64,000 nt of DNA from Methylobacterium iners (GTDB taxonomy: Bacteria > Pseudomonadota > Alphaproteobacteria > Rhizobiales > Beijerinckiaceae). Under the pieces are notes generated by a model. That model was not told the DNA's origin. It made no database searches and saw only the letters and a list, made by a program, of their open reading frames with translations. Location of the stretch: assembly GCF_022179305.1 (NCBI RefSeq), contig NZ_BPQP01000023.1:30988-94987 (forward strand), written 5' to 3'. Shown one piece after another: positions 33,068 through 44,100 of the stretch (the stretch's first letter is position 1; each line of letters begins with the position of its first letter). Position numbers and translations under genes: made by a program.

Positions 33068-33856
33068 TTAGAAAGAAGCGGCACTGCCAGCGACGTCTGA
33101 TCGCTGCGCAGCGATCACGGGAAGCGTCTCCCTTCGCGAGACTGAGTAGTCCAAGTCAGCCGCGCAGGTCTTCGGTTTCGTCGTGTCGCACGGCGTCACG
33201 GCGGGCGCGATGGCGATGGGCGTCCATCGGCCGTGCGACGGGCCGCACGCTGCCCGCCCATCGACGTCATGCGAAGGCCGCCGCATCAGGAAGCTCCCGC
33301 CCTCGTGAGGAAGCGCGGGATGCGCGGCGATATCGGCCCATGCGATCTCCTCGAAGCCCCTTCGGCGGTAGAGCCGACGTGCGGGCGCGTTGTCCGCCCA
33401 GACATGCAACGTGAGATCAGGGAACCCTTCCGACCGAGCCTGCGCCACGACGCACCCGATCAACCCCGAGCCGATCCCAAGGCATCGGAAGAGCGGGTTG
33501 ACCGCAAGGCTGTTGAGCAAGAGGCTGCTCCAATCCTGCAACTCGGAAAGCGGCCCGAGCCAACGCTCGCGCGCGGTCGGGGCCATGGCACTTGCGTCCT
33601 GCCTGATCGCCGCGGCCGGAAATGCGTTGGCCACGCCGACGACGACCCCGTCCACCTGCGCAACGATGCAGCGTCGGTAGGAACGAGGGCCATCCTGGCG
33701 AGAGACCATGCAGGTCATCAGCGCGCGCTGGCAGAGTTCCGGTGCAAGTTCGTCGAGCAGAAATCGCAAGATGTCGCCGCTGGCGTGGAGCATCAGGTTG
33801 GCGATGGCCTCCGCATCCCCAGGGTCAGCGTGCCGATATGCGGGGATCGCGCCCAT
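33068..33856 (-). CDS. GNAT-family N-acetyltransferase with C-terminal extension
   Basis: A 262-residue protein starting MGAIPAYRHADPGDAEAIANL, a classic GNAT N-terminus. The acetyl-CoA motif is NPLFRCLGIGSGLIGCVVAQARSEG and the C-terminal core LHVWADNAPARRLYRRRGFEEIA. The GNAT domain ends near residue 193; about 70 further residues resemble no domain and may result from loss of the original stop. The frame is open far upstream, but the family start at 33856 is clear. Substrate unknown. It belongs to the envelope island by position only. Confidence 0.8.
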   Translation of the reverse strand: MGAIPAYRHADPGDAEAIANLMLHASGDILRFLLDELAPELCQRALMTCMVSRQDGPRSYRRCIVAQVDGVVVGVANAFPAAAIRQDASAMAPTARERWLGPLSELQDWSSLLLNSLAVNPLFRCLGIGSGLIGCVVAQARSEGFPDLTLHVWADNAPARRLYRRRGFEEIAWADIAAHPALPHEGGSFLMRRPSHDVDGRAACGPSHGRWTPIAIAPAVTPCDTTKPKTCAADLDYSVSRRETLPVIAAQRSDVAGSAASF

Positions 33857-34276
33857 CGCACCTGTTCTCAAGCCCGTGCCGGACGGGCGTCGAACACGAA
33901 CCAAACCCGGTATGCTTAAGGCAACGTTAATTCTCCGGTCCGACCGGAAAGGGTGATACCTTCGGGACGCCCCTGCTGCGTCGCGCTCGCGGCAGCGAGT
34001 CCTGGCCCGAGACCAGGATCCGCGAGGACCCGGCCGGGCCTTTGACAGGGCGGGCGCATCCACCGCGCTGGCGGTCGTGGCGGGGAGAGCGTCGGAAGCC
34101 GTGGGCCGACGAGCCGGCACGCCTCGGTCGCGGAAGCGCTTACGCCGCTCCGCGGGCGTGACTGGCGCACGCGGCGCGTCCTGGCGAAGGAACTCGTTAA
34201 GCTTAACCCAGCGGTAACTGGGCGATGCGACAACATGAGTTCGGGTCTCAGGACCGTTGCACGGGGACCACCTCGA
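33857..34276. other. Divergent spacer between GNAT and barrel protein genes
   Basis: No supported gene in about 420 bases. It must contain the promoters of the flanking divergent genes, but I could not single out a convincing pair of promoter boxes. Confidence 0.35.
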
Positions 34277-35122
34277 ATGCCTCCACATACGAAATCCAAG
34301 ACGGTCGCGGTCGTCCTCCTGACGCTCGTCAACGTGCCGCAGGCGATTTCGGCGGATCTGTTTCGGCCCGGGCCAGCCGAGCCCGAGCTGCGAGGTCCGC
34401 TCCCGCCCGAGATCGACGTGGGCACGGGCTTCTACCTGCGCGCCGACGTCGGCTTCAGCAACCAAGGGGTCGAGCGGCTGTCCAACAGCCTCGACGCGCT
34501 CGGAACCATCGAAAAGGTTGACCTGGGCTTCGCCGGCGCGCCGTTCGCCGGGCTCGGCGTGGGTTATCAGTTCAGCCGCTGGTTCCGGGCCGACGTCACC
34601 GGGGAGTATCGCAGCGCAGCCACCTTCACCGGCCTCGAACGTTACCGGGACGCGAGCTTGCCCCTCGGGTACGGCACCGATGAGTACATCGCGACCAAGC
34701 GCGATGTCGTGGTCCTGGCAAACGCCTACGTGGACCTCGGCAGCTACTACGGCGTTTCGCCCTTCATCGGGGCGGGCGTGGGGGCGAGCCACGCGACCAT
34801 CGAAAACTTCAAGGACACCAACGTCGTCACGCAGGGTGTCTCCTACGCGAAGTCGGGGTCCAAGACGAGCTTCGCATGGGCGCTGCACGCCGGCCTCGGC
34901 TACGAGGTGAACTCGGCGCTGAAGGTGGAGTTGGGCTATCGCTACCTCAATCTCGGCGACGCGAAGACGGGCACCGTCTACAACTACGCCGGACAATGCG
35001 GCGCCTGCGACGCCCTGACGTACAAGAACACCGACTCCCACGACGTGAAGCTGGGCTTGCGTTGGCTTCTGTCCGCCCCCGTCCTGCCCATCGCGCATCC
35101 CCCCCTGACGAGCAAGTATTGA
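34277..35122 (+). CDS. Outer-membrane beta-barrel protein (Omp25/OmpA-like)
   Basis: A 281-residue exported protein. A signal peptide (KTVAVVLLTLVNVPQAISA) leads to a mature part with alternating barrel strands: GTGFYLRADVGFSNQG, GLGVGYQFSRWFRADVTGEYR, VVLANAYVDLGSYYGVSPFIGAGVGASH, FAWALHAGLGYEVNSALKVELGYRYLNLG and a final DVKLGLRWLL. This is the eight-stranded surface-antigen/porin-like barrel common in Hyphomicrobiales. The start at MPPHTKSKT is preferred over an ATG 14 codons upstream because it directly gives the signal peptide. Confidence 0.85.
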   Translation: MPPHTKSKTVAVVLLTLVNVPQAISADLFRPGPAEPELRGPLPPEIDVGTGFYLRADVGFSNQGVERLSNSLDALGTIEKVDLGFAGAPFAGLGVGYQFSRWFRADVTGEYRSAATFTGLERYRDASLPLGYGTDEYIATKRDVVVLANAYVDLGSYYGVSPFIGAGVGASHATIENFKDTNVVTQGVSYAKSGSKTSFAWALHAGLGYEVNSALKVELGYRYLNLGDAKTGTVYNYAGQCGACDALTYKNTDSHDVKLGLRWLLSAPVLPIAHPPLTSKY

Positions 35123-35257
35123 GGTCCGGGCGGTCGCAGGCACCCTGAATGCTGCCGCTCGGGACATCGGAATCGGTAGGGGACCGCACCGGGGTTTCCC
35201 GGGAGCCAAGGTTTCTCGGAGGAAGGGTTCGGACCCGCCGCCACCCGGCCGGATCCG

Positions 35258-36733
35258 TCATGACGCTTCTCGGGAAAGCCGACCCGCGTCGGCAAGCGGT
35301 CCTGGTTTGCCGTAGGAAGCCCTCAGCTCCCTGAGCTCCCGCCAAAACAACAAGGCCAAGGCGGTCCCGTAGGCGATGCCGCCTTCGACGATGGTCAGCA
35401 TCACCGACCAGACGGATGCCTCGGCTTCGGCCAACAAGACGACAAGCCCCATCGCAAGGGCCGCGACCGCGATGCGCAGCCCCGCGCCGACCGGAAGCCG
35501 GAGGCCCAGCTTGACCCTGCCCAGGGTCAGGCTGAGCGTCAGGCCGAGGGCGTTGGCGGCGAGGCATCCTATGCAGGCCCCGGCTAGGCCGCCGACGCGC
35601 AATCCGGCGTAGGCAAGGACGAGGGTGGCGGTCGCCTCGACCGCATTGACGGCCAGCAAGGGGCGTGGCCGGGCCATGAGCATAAAGATCTGGTCCGCGA
35701 AATGAGCGCGCATGTTGCGGATCGAAGCCGCCGCGATGGCCAGCGGAAGCACGACCTTCGTCATCGGCTGAAACTGCGTGCCGATCGTGAGCTCGACGAG
35801 AGGCACCGTGAGGATCAGGGCTCCGACGAAGGTCGGCGCCAGCACGCCCCACAGGATCGCGCCGTTCGCCGTCAGCTGATCGATGGCCATTTCCGGAGCG
35901 CCCGCGGTCATGTGCTTCACCGCCAGCGGATAGGCTGCCGTCGTGACCATGAGCGCCACGACGGAGACGAGGCTCTGTCCCAGGCCCCATCCGACCGCAA
36001 GGAGACCAACCGCTTCCGTCCCGGCGGCCCAGTCGACCAAGGGACGCAAGCCGTTGATGCCGACCCACCCGATCACGCCGCTGGCGAGAAGGGGTAGTCC
36101 GTAGGTCGCGGCGAGCCGCAGGATCGCGCCATCGATCCGTGCTGGGCGGACCGACAATCCCAATCCGAGCTGGACCCAGAGAAGGCCTATGGACAGGATC
36201 TGCGCCAGTGCCAGCCCGCCCAGGACCGTCGTCGCCGTGGGTTCGATCAGGCGGACGGCAAGATAGCTGAAGGCCAGACCGAGAGCGGCGGAGCCGACCT
36301 TCGCAACGGTGTAGGGCGAGATCCGTCCCGCGGCGCGGGCGCGGTCCGCGAGGTGCACCAACATCGACCGCGTGACGATGAAGACGACCGTCGCAATCAT
36401 GAAGCCGGAGGTGAACGCGGCATCCATCAGGATCACGACGAGACCGGCCGAGGAAGCCTGAAGCAGCGCCGACGCGGCGAGGACGAAGGACTCGGTGCCA
36501 TGGAAGCGGGCCTGGTCGGCCGGCGTCTCGAAGCTTCCGAGGTACCGCATGGTGTAATGCGTCCACCAGAAAACGGTGCCAAGGAAGATGAGCTCCTGTG
36601 CCGCTACGATGAGCGTCACCACGCCGTACTCGGTGGGAGACAGCCAGTGCGTCCAGGCCGCGACGGTCCCGAATTGGATGAGCGGTCCCAGGAGCTGCGC
36701 CGGCAGATAGAGGATCGTCTGGCGTATCAACAC
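35258..36733 (-). CDS. Polysaccharide flippase-like multipass membrane protein
   Basis: A 491-residue protein with about 12-14 hydrophobic helices and the N-terminus LIRQTILYLPAQLLGPLIQFGTVAAWTHWLSPTEYGVVTLIVA, typical of Wzx/MATE-superfamily polysaccharide exporters. It probably flips a lipid-linked glycan across the inner membrane. No glycosyltransferase genes lie in the window, so its substrate must be made elsewhere. It closes the envelope island; the metal island begins 170 bases further on. Confidence 0.8.
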   Translation of the reverse strand: MLIRQTILYLPAQLLGPLIQFGTVAAWTHWLSPTEYGVVTLIVAAQELIFLGTVFWWTHYTMRYLGSFETPADQARFHGTESFVLAASALLQASSAGLVVILMDAAFTSGFMIATVVFIVTRSMLVHLADRARAAGRISPYTVAKVGSAALGLAFSYLAVRLIEPTATTVLGGLALAQILSIGLLWVQLGLGLSVRPARIDGAILRLAATYGLPLLASGVIGWVGINGLRPLVDWAAGTEAVGLLAVGWGLGQSLVSVVALMVTTAAYPLAVKHMTAGAPEMAIDQLTANGAILWGVLAPTFVGALILTVPLVELTIGTQFQPMTKVVLPLAIAAASIRNMRAHFADQIFMLMARPRPLLAVNAVEATATLVLAYAGLRVGGLAGACIGCLAANALGLTLSLTLGRVKLGLRLPVGAGLRIAVAALAMGLVVLLAEAEASVWSVMLTIVEGGIAYGTALALLFWRELRELRASYGKPGPLADAGRLSREAS

Positions 36734-36904
36734 GGTGCGCCGCTTTCATCGGAGGGACTCACGTCCTGACCTCTTCATCGACCCATGGGCCTGCGTCGGA
36801 ACCTTCCATGCCCCTGGGATCCGGAACCGTCGGTGACGCCGCGTCGGCCCGGACAGCCGAGGTCCGGCCACGCTCGCGCTCGGGCGCGCGTCCCAAGCCG
36901 GCCA

Positions 36905-39295
36905 TCAGTCGATCCTCGCCGCGCGCAGACGCAGGGCGTTGCCGATCACGCTGACCGAGGACAGCGCCATGGCGGCCGCGGCGATGACCGGCGACAGCAG
37001 GATACCGAGGAACGGATAGAGCACGCCCGCCGCGACCGGCACCCCGGCGGCGTTGTAGATGAAGGCGAAGAACAGGTTCTGGCGAATATTGCCCATCGTG
37101 GCCCGCGAGAGCCTCCGTGCCCGCACGATGCCCATCAGGTCGCCTCTCAGCAGCGTGATGCCCGCGCTCTCGATGGCGACGTCGGTGCCCGTTCCCATCG
37201 CGATGCCGACATCGGCTGCGGCGAGCGCCGGGGCGTCGTTGACCCCGTCGCCCGCCATCGCGACCACCTCGCTCCTGGCCTGATGGATCCTCACGAAGTC
37301 GCTCTTCCGGTCCGGCAGGACCTCGGCCTCGACCTCGTCGATGCCGAGCTCGGCCGCAACAGCGCGGGCCGTGGTCGGGTTGTCGCCGGTCAGCATCACG
37401 ACGCGGATGCCCTCCGCACGCAACGCGGCGAGCGCCTCGGCCGTCGTCGCCTTGATCGGATCGGCGATCGCGATCACGCCGGCCACGCGCCCGTCGACGC
37501 CCACGAAGATCGCCGTGGCCCCGTCGCGCCGGAGGTCCTCGGCCGCCGCTTCCAGATCGACCGTCGCCACGCTCTCGCCGGTGAGGAAGCGTGCGTTGCC
37601 AAGCAGCACGCGACGGCCCTCGACAGTGCCCATGGCGCCCTTGCCGGTCGGTGAATCGAAGTCGGCGACCGGCGACGTTGTCAGTCCCCGCCTCTCGGCA
37701 TGGGCGACGATGGCGAGGGCGAGCGGATGCTCGCTGGCACGCTCGACGCTCGCCGAAAGGCGCAGGATCTCCTCCTCCGTGAACCCGGCGGCCGGCATGA
37801 TCCGGGTCACGGCCGGCCTGCCTTCCGTCAGCGTCCCGGTCTTGTCCACGAGCAGCGTGGTGACCTTCTCCAGGCGCTCCAGGGCCTCGGCGTTCTTGAT
37901 CAAGACGCCGGCCTGCGCGCCCCGGCCGACGCCGACCATGATCGACATCGGGGTCGCCAGGCCCAGGGCGCAGGGACACGCGATGATGAGGACGGCGACC
38001 GCCGCCAGGAGGCCGTAGGTCAGGCGAGGCTCGGGGCCGAAGGCGAACCAGACGGCGAAGGCGAGCACGGCCACGCCGATCACGGCCGGCACGAACCAGC
38101 CTGCGACCTGGTCGGCGAGGCGCTGGATCGGCGCCCGGCTGCGCTGCGCCTCGGCGACGAGCTGGACGATGCGGGCCAGCATCGTATCGCGGCCGACCTT
38201 GCGGGCCTCGACGATCAAGGCACCGCTCTGGTTCAGGCTGCCCCCGACGACGTTCGCACCGACGTCCTTGGTCACCGGCATCGCCTCCCCAGTGACGAGG
38301 GACTCGTCGATGGCGCTGCGGCCCTCGATCACGATGCCGTCGACCGGCACCTTCTCCCCCGGGCGGACCCGGAGGCGGTCGCCGACCCCGATATCCTCAA
38401 GGCGGACCTCGTCGTCGGTGCCGTCCGGATGGAGGCGCCGTGCCGTCTTGGGCGCGAGGTCGAGCAGCGCCCGCAGGGCGCCCCCGGTGCTCTCGCGGGC
38501 GCGCAGCTCCAGGACTTGGCCGAGGAGCACGAGCACGGTGATGACGGCCGCGGCCTCGAAATAGGCCGGCACCGCCCCGTCTTGGCCGCGCAGGGCCGCC
38601 GGGAACACCCCCGGCAGCAGTGTCGCGACGACGCTGTAGGCCCAGGCCACCCCCGTGCCCATGGCGACGAGGGTGAACATGTTGAGGTTGCGGCTCCTCA
38701 CCGAGGCCCAGCCGCGCTCGAAGAAGGGCCATCCGGCCCAGAGCACCACCGGCGTGGCCAGGGCGAACTGGATCCAGTTGGAGGCCTGCTGGCCCAGGCG
38801 GTCGGTGAGGCCGGTGAGATGCCCGCCCATCTCCAACGCGAAAACCGGCAGCGTCAGGACGAGCCCGACCCAGAACCGCCGCGTCATGTCGACGAGCTCC
38901 TCGCTCGGCCCGTCGTCCGCGCCGATCAGGGCCGGCTCAAGCCCCATGCCGCAGATCGGGCACGACCCCGGGCCGACCTGGCGGACCTCGGGGTGCATCG
39001 GGCAGGTGTAGATCGTGCCGTCCGGCACCGGACCGGCGGGACCCTCAGCGCCAGCGGGATCGAGGTAGCGGACGGGATCGGCCTCGAACTTGGTCCGGCA
39101 ACCGTTCGAGCAAAAGTAGTACGGACGACCATCGTGCTCGGCGCGATGCTTGGCCGAATGCGGATCCACGTCCATCCCACAGACGGGATCCTTGGCCTGC
39201 CCCTTGTCGTCGTTGGCCAGGCCGGCGCCGTGGCCGCAACAGTCATGGCCGGCGTGGGCGCTGGCCGATCCGTGGTGGTGGGCATGTCCGGACAT
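36905..39295 (-). CDS. copA: Cu(I)-exporting P1B-type ATPase with YHS and HMBD modules
   Basis: A 796-residue copper exporter. A His-rich start ([22 protein letters not shown]) precedes a YHS domain ([24 protein letters not shown]; about 34-80) and a heavy-metal-binding repeat [22 protein letters not shown] at 96-117. The transmembrane CPC is at 440-442 in [13 protein letters not shown] and the phosphorylated Asp is in DKTGT at 484-488. CPC with this head is the Cu/Ag class. It diverges from cueR across a spacer carrying an operator dyad. Confidence 0.94.
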   Translation of the reverse strand: MSGHAHHHGSASAHAGHDCCGHGAGLANDDKGQAKDPVCGMDVDPHSAKHRAEHDGRPYYFCSNGCRTKFEADPVRYLDPAGAEGPAGPVPDGTIYTCPMHPEVRQVGPGSCPICGMGLEPALIGADDGPSEELVDMTRRFWVGLVLTLPVFALEMGGHLTGLTDRLGQQASNWIQFALATPVVLWAGWPFFERGWASVRSRNLNMFTLVAMGTGVAWAYSVVATLLPGVFPAALRGQDGAVPAYFEAAAVITVLVLLGQVLELRARESTGGALRALLDLAPKTARRLHPDGTDDEVRLEDIGVGDRLRVRPGEKVPVDGIVIEGRSAIDESLVTGEAMPVTKDVGANVVGGSLNQSGALIVEARKVGRDTMLARIVQLVAEAQRSRAPIQRLADQVAGWFVPAVIGVAVLAFAVWFAFGPEPRLTYGLLAAVAVLIIACPCALGLATPMSIMVGVGRGAQAGVLIKNAEALERLEKVTTLLVDKTGTLTEGRPAVTRIMPAAGFTEEEILRLSASVERASEHPLALAIVAHAERRGLTTSPVADFDSPTGKGAMGTVEGRRVLLGNARFLTGESVATVDLEAAAEDLRRDGATAIFVGVDGRVAGVIAIADPIKATTAEALAALRAEGIRVVMLTGDNPTTARAVAAELGIDEVEAEVLPDRKSDFVRIHQARSEVVAMAGDGVNDAPALAAADVGIAMGTGTDVAIESAGITLLRGDLMGIVRARRLSRATMGNIRQNLFFAFIYNAAGVPVAAGVLYPFLGILLSPVIAAAAMALSSVSVIGNALRLRAARID

Positions 39296-39337
39296 CAGCG
39301 CACCTTTCGTTCGATCTGGGCTTGTGAACCGTCCTGC

Positions 39338-39372
39338 ACCTTCCCATCATGGCAGAGTCAACGTGGGAAGGT
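39338..39372. promoter_or_regulatory. CueR-type operator/promoter between copA and cueR
   Basis: ACCTTCCC (39338) and GGGAAGGT (39365) are exact inverted arms 19 bases apart. On the copA side TTGACT (complement of 39356-39361) is followed by a dyad-like CCATGATGGGAAGGT, the layout of MerR-family promoters with a long -35/-10 spacer. Confidence 0.65.
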
Positions 39373-39380
39373 TCACTGCC

Positions 39381-39854
39381 ATGAACATCGGCCAGGCGGC
39401 CGAGGCCTCCGGGGTCTCGGCCAAGATGATCCGCTACTACGAGAGCATCGAACTCGTGCCGCGGGCAGACCGGCGGGAGAGCGGCTACCGCGAGTACGGC
39501 GTCACCGACCTGCACCGGCTCGGCTTCATCCGACACGCGCGCGACCTCGGCTTCTCGCTGGAGCGCATCAAGGTTCTGCTCGGGCTCTGGAGCGACCCGG
39601 GCCGGAGCAACGCCGACGTGAAGGCCATCGCCAGGGCCCATATCCGGGAACTCGAAGGGCGGGCGCGCCAGCTCAACGAGATGGCGGATGCCCTGCGCTC
39701 GCTCGCTGATGCCTGCGACGGGGACGGCCGGCCGGACTGCCCGATCATCGCGAGCTTGGAGACCGGTGCGAACGTCCCGGCCTGCCATGCGGGCGACGCC
39801 CCGGCGGCCCCGGAACCACCGGTACCGCGCAGGAAGTTGCGTGCCAGGCACTGA
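39381..39854 (+). CDS. cueR: CueR-like copper-responsive MerR-family activator
   Basis: A 157-residue regulator. The helix-turn-helix is MNIGQAAEASGVSAKMIRYYESIELV and the dimer helix follows; Cys112 and Cys120 (ACDGDGRPDCPII) sit exactly where E. coli CueR binds Cu(I). The residue equivalent to CueR Ser77 is Asn here. The 25-residue C-terminal tail contains an extra Cys-His. It should activate copA and perhaps the operon at 46601, whose promoter has a related dyad. Confidence 0.9.
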   Translation: MNIGQAAEASGVSAKMIRYYESIELVPRADRRESGYREYGVTDLHRLGFIRHARDLGFSLERIKVLLGLWSDPGRSNADVKAIARAHIRELEGRARQLNEMADALRSLADACDGDGRPDCPIIASLETGANVPACHAGDAPAAPEPPVPRRKLRARH

Positions 39855-39926
39855 GGCGGGACCGGTCCGGTCCCGCGCTCGAATGTGCGTCCTATGCAGG
39901 GCCGCCGCGCGACGGGCCGGCTCGCG

Positions 39927-40361
39927 TCACTTCCGGTTTTTCTTCAGCCAATCCTCCATCTCGGCGATCTCTTTCTCCTGGTCGGCGATGATCTTCTCGG
40001 CCATGGCTTTGGTGGCCGGGTCCTTGGCGTGCTTCAGCACCACCTTGGACATCTCGACCGCACCCTTGTGGTGGGGGATCATGTGCGTGCGGTAGTCGAC
40101 GTCGGCGTTGCCGGTGTAGGGCACGTGCATGTCGTGCATCATCTTCATGTCGGCCTTCTTGAACTCGGCCGTCGACGGCGCGTCGTTCTTTTTCGGCATC
40201 ATGTCCTCGATCATCTTCACCATCTCGCCCCGGTGCGTCGCATCCGGATCGTTGGCCATGGAGTGACCGGCATGAGAGCCGCCGGTGCCTTGGGCGAATG
40301 CGCTCCCAGCAAATCCTGCCGCAAGGAAGGCCGCTCCAAGCATCCTGGTGGTGATCTTCAT
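39927..40361 (-). CDS. Exported DUF305 copper-binding-type protein
   Basis: A 144-residue periplasmic protein with signal peptide ending SAFAQG. It shows the DUF305 core: DMHVPYTGNADVDYRTHMIPHHKGAVEMSKVVLKHAKDP and EKEIAEMEDWLKKN, with many Met and His residues for metal coordination. DUF305 proteins such as CopM bind copper outside the cytoplasm. It is the last gene of the operon beginning at 46601. Confidence 0.88.
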   Translation of the reverse strand: MKITTRMLGAAFLAAGFAGSAFAQGTGGSHAGHSMANDPDATHRGEMVKMIEDMMPKKNDAPSTAEFKKADMKMMHDMHVPYTGNADVDYRTHMIPHHKGAVEMSKVVLKHAKDPATKAMAEKIIADQEKEIAEMEDWLKKNRK

Positions 40362-40402
40362 GGTGATGTTCCTCTCGTTCGAAGTTGCGATCCCTGCCGG
40401 GA

Positions 40403-40783
40403 TCAATTGAACTTGCCGCTGGCGCTGGTGCCGTCGGGCGCCGTCAGCTGGACGGCGCCCTTCGGGTTGGGCTTAAGCGGGACGTCCGCCTTACCGCTGA
40501 GCCGGCTGCCGTCGGCCGGCGTCAGGGCGACGCGCGCCGGCTTACCGTCAACGACAAGGATCGCGGTCCCCTTGAAGCCGGCGGCCGGGACAGGCTTGGT
40601 GTCGACGTCGGTCAGATAGACGTCGACGGTCGCGTCCTTCGCGACGAGCTCGACGTGGTACTTGCCGGCGTCGGTGACGCGGCCGCCGTTCGGTCCCGTT
40701 CCCACCACCTCGTGAGCGTGAACGGGCACCGCGATGGCCAAGCCGGCGGCAAGCGTGAGCGCCCAAGGCGCCAACATGGTCAT
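40403..40783 (-). CDS. Small periplasmic protein of the copper operon
   Basis: A 126-residue protein with signal peptide (MLAPWALTLAAGLAIAVPVHAHE) and a beta-rich mature part, GPNGGRVTDAGKYHVELVAKDATVDVYLTDVD. Similar short proteins occur in RND metal-efflux operons of alphaproteobacteria; no enzymatic motif is visible. It may be a periplasmic metal carrier or stabiliser. The start could be two codons later. Confidence 0.7.
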   Translation of the reverse strand: MTMLAPWALTLAAGLAIAVPVHAHEVVGTGPNGGRVTDAGKYHVELVAKDATVDVYLTDVDTKPVPAAGFKGTAILVVDGKPARVALTPADGSRLSGKADVPLKPNPKGAVQLTAPDGTSASGKFN

Positions 40784-40802
40784 GGTGGCGGGTTCCTTCC
40801 TG

Positions 40803-41051
40803 TCAGCGGGCGGGCGCGGCGGTGCCGGTGGAGGCGGGGGCCCGACCACGGGCGTCGTCCGCGCTGCGGCCGGGCCGGGCCGCGTCGCGGCCGGACGTGT
40901 TCATGTCGTGGGCCGGACCGCCCGAGGTGTTTCCGCGGGACGGGGTCGGCTGGGTCTGCTGCTCGGCGTTCGCGTTGCCCTGATCGTCCGCGAGGACGGG
41001 CGAGGACAGGGCGAGGAGGAGCAGGGTAGCGGCGGTGGTGATGGTCTTCAT
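40803..41051 (-). CDS. Small exported low-complexity protein
   Basis: An 82-residue protein starting MKTITTAATLLLLALSSPVLA, a clear signal peptide, followed by a Gln/Asn/Arg/Gly-rich unstructured part (DDQGNANAEQQTQPTPSRG). It lies between the RND permease and the 126-residue periplasmic protein on the same strand. No family recognised; no Cys or obvious metal cluster. Confidence 0.55.
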   Translation of the reverse strand: MKTITTAATLLLLALSSPVLADDQGNANAEQQTQPTPSRGNTSGGPAHDMNTSGRDAARPGRSADDARGRAPASTGTAAPAR

Positions 41052-41120
41052 GGGTCGTCTCCAAGTGATGAGGGTCGATTCCGGATGGGCTCGCACCTCG
41101 GCTGCGGTGGGGGTCGTCGC

Positions 41121-44100
41121 TCAGAACGCCTCGACGGGACGCGCTTTGGCGCCATCCGTCGAAGGGGTCTGAACCTGGGTGGCGCGCAGGCGCTCAAGGG
41201 GTTTGCGGCCGTACCTGAGGAACAGGACGGGCGTCAGGAAGGTGTCCAGCAGCGTGGCGCTGATCAGGCCGCCGAAGATCGTCACCGCGACCGGGTGCAG
41301 GATCTCCTTGCCCGGCGCGGCGGCGTCGATCAGCAAGGGCACCAAGGCGACGCCGGCCGACAGGGCCGTCATCAGCACCGGCGTCAGCCGCTCCAGACTG
41401 CCGCGGACCACGAGGTCGCGCCCGAATGGGACCCCTTCGTGCAGCGACAGATTGAGGTAGTGGCTGATCTTGAGGATGCCGTTGCGGGCGGCGATGCCCG
41501 TCAGCGTGATGAAGCCGATCATCGAGGCCACAGAGAGTGGCTGGCCCACAAGCCAGAGGGCGAGCACGCTGCCGATGAGGGCAAGCGGCACGTTGCCCAT
41601 GATGATCAGCGCCAGCACGGCCGAGCGATAGCGGCTGTAGAGGATGGCGAAGACCATCGCGAGCGACAGCAGCGACAGCGCGCCGATGGTGCGGCTTGCC
41701 TCCTCCTGCGCCTGGAAGGTGCCCTCTAGGCTCGTGAAGAACCCGGGCGGCAGCTTGGCCTCGGCAACGACACCGCGGATGGCCGCCACGATGGTGGCCA
41801 TGTCGCTGTCGCCGTTGGTGTTCGCCTGCACCACGAGGCGGCGCCGGCTATTCTCGCGCAGGATCTGGTTGGGTCCGTCCGTCTCCCGGATGTCGGCGAT
41901 CTGGCGCGCCGGGACCCAACCCGAGGGCGTCTCGATCAGGAGGTCGCCCAAGCCCTGCGTGGTGCGTTGGCGCTCGGACAGCCGCACGACGACGTCGAAT
42001 CTGCGATAGCCATCCGCGACCGTCGAGACGACGCGTCCGTTGGACAGGCGGCTCAGCTGCTCGACGACCGCGGCCGGCTGGACCCCGTATAGGGCGGCCC
42101 GGGTGTAGTCGACCCGGATCTCCAGCTGCGGGATGCGGACCTGCTTCTCGATCTGCAGGTCGGCGAGGCCGGGGATCCTGGCCATCCGGTCCCGCAGGTC
42201 GCTTGCGATGCGGCGCAAGGCGTCGAGGTCCTCCCCGTAGATCTTCAGGGCGATCTCGGCCCGGACGCCGGACAGCATGTGGTCGAGCCGGTGCGAGATC
42301 GGCTGGCCGACATTGGCGGAGACCGGCAGCATCGCCATGCGCGCTCGGATGTCGGCGGTCACCGCCTCCTTCGGGCGGCCCCCGGCCTTCAGCTCGACCT
42401 CGATTTCCGAGGAGTGGACGCCTTCGGCATGCTCGTCGAGCTCGGCCCGGCCGGTGCGACGCCCGACCGCCGCGACCTCGGGGATCTGGAGCAGCAGGCT
42501 CTCCGCGATCAGACCGACCCGGTGGCTTTCGGAGAGCGAGATTCCGGGATTGAACGTCATGTTGACCGTGAAGGAGCCCTCGTTGAAGGGCGGCAGGAAG
42601 GCGCGCGGCAGCTGCCAGGCCGTAATGCCGGCGGCAGCCACCGCAATGGCGACGCTGCCCATCAAGAGGCGCTGGTGCCGGAAGGCGACGCCGAGCAAGG
42701 CGGCGTTGCCGCGCTTGAGGCTTCGGATGAACCAGCTCTCGCGATGGTCGAGGCTCTTGAGGCCGGGCAGCAGGTAGTAGGCCATCACCGGCGTCAGGGT
42801 GACGGACACCAGCAGGCTCGCCAGGATCGAGATGATGTAGGCCTGCCCCAGAGGCGCGAAGAGCCGGCCCTCGATGCCCGACAGCGCGAACAGGGGCACG
42901 AACACCAGGACGATGATCGCAGTGGCGTAGACGATCCCTGAGCGGACTTCCGACGAGGCCGAGACGACGACGTCGAAGGTCGAGCGCGGCGAGCCGGCCG
43001 CCCGGTTCTCCCGCAGCCTGCGGAAGATGTTCTCGACGTCGACCACCGCGTCGTCGACGAGCTCACCGATGGCGATGGCCAGCCCGCCCAGCGTCATCGT
43101 GTTGATGGACAGGCCGAGGAAGTGAAACACGACGGCCGTGGTGAGGATCGAGACAGGAATTGCGGTGAGTGAGATCGCGGTGGTCCGGACGTTCAGGAGG
43201 AACGCGAACAGCACGATGGCCACGACCACGACGGCCTCGACCAGGACGGTCTGGACGTTGCTGATCGAGGCCTCGATGAAGTTGGCCTGGCGGAACAGGA
43301 TCTGGTCGGCCTTGATGCCGTTCGGCAGGCTGGCGGTGACCTCCTTGAGGGCGGTCTCGATCTCCCGGGTGAGCTTCACCGTGTCGACGGCGGGCTGCTT
43401 CTCGACGGAAACGATGACGCCGGATTTGCCCATGTAGCCGCCGTCGCCGCGCTTCACCCGCGCGCCGAAGCTGACCTCCGCCACCTGGCGCAGGTGGACC
43501 GGCGCCTCCCCCGCCGTGGCCACGACGACGCTGCGCAGGTCGTCGAGGCTCATGGTCCGGCCGATGTTCCGGATCAGGTACTCGCGCGAATACTGGTCGG
43601 TGAAGCCGCCGCCGGCATTGGTGCCGAACTGGGCGAGCGCGGTCTCGACCTGGGCGTTGGTGACGCCGAGCGCGCGCATGGCGGCCGGGTTTGGGCTGAC
43701 CCGGAACTGGCGGACCTCGCCGCCGATGGGAATGACCTGGGCGACGCCCGGAATGGTGAGGAGACGTGGCCTCAGGACGAAGTCGGCGGCCTCCCGCACT
43801 TCCATGGGGCTGGCGGTGTCGCTGGTCACCGCCACCAGCAGGATCTGCCCCATGATCGAGGAGATCGGCCCCATCTGCGGCGTCGTATTCGGCGGGAGCT
43901 GCTCGCGCACCAGGGACAGGCGCTCGCCGACCTGCTGGCGGTTCCGGTAGATGTCCGTGCCCCAGTCGAACTCGACGTAGACGATGGACAGGCCCACGCC
44001 CGAGACCGAGCGCACCCGGGTCACGCCCGGCAGCCCGTTCATGCGGGTCTCGATGGGGTAGGTGACGAGCTGCTCGACCTCGGGCGGGGCCAGTCCCTCC

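Noticed and set aside
33068-35209. 713-codon minus-strand frame covering the barrel protein and GNAT genes
   Set aside because: Only the last 262 residues form a real protein (GNAT); the rest is antisense to the outer-membrane barrel gene.
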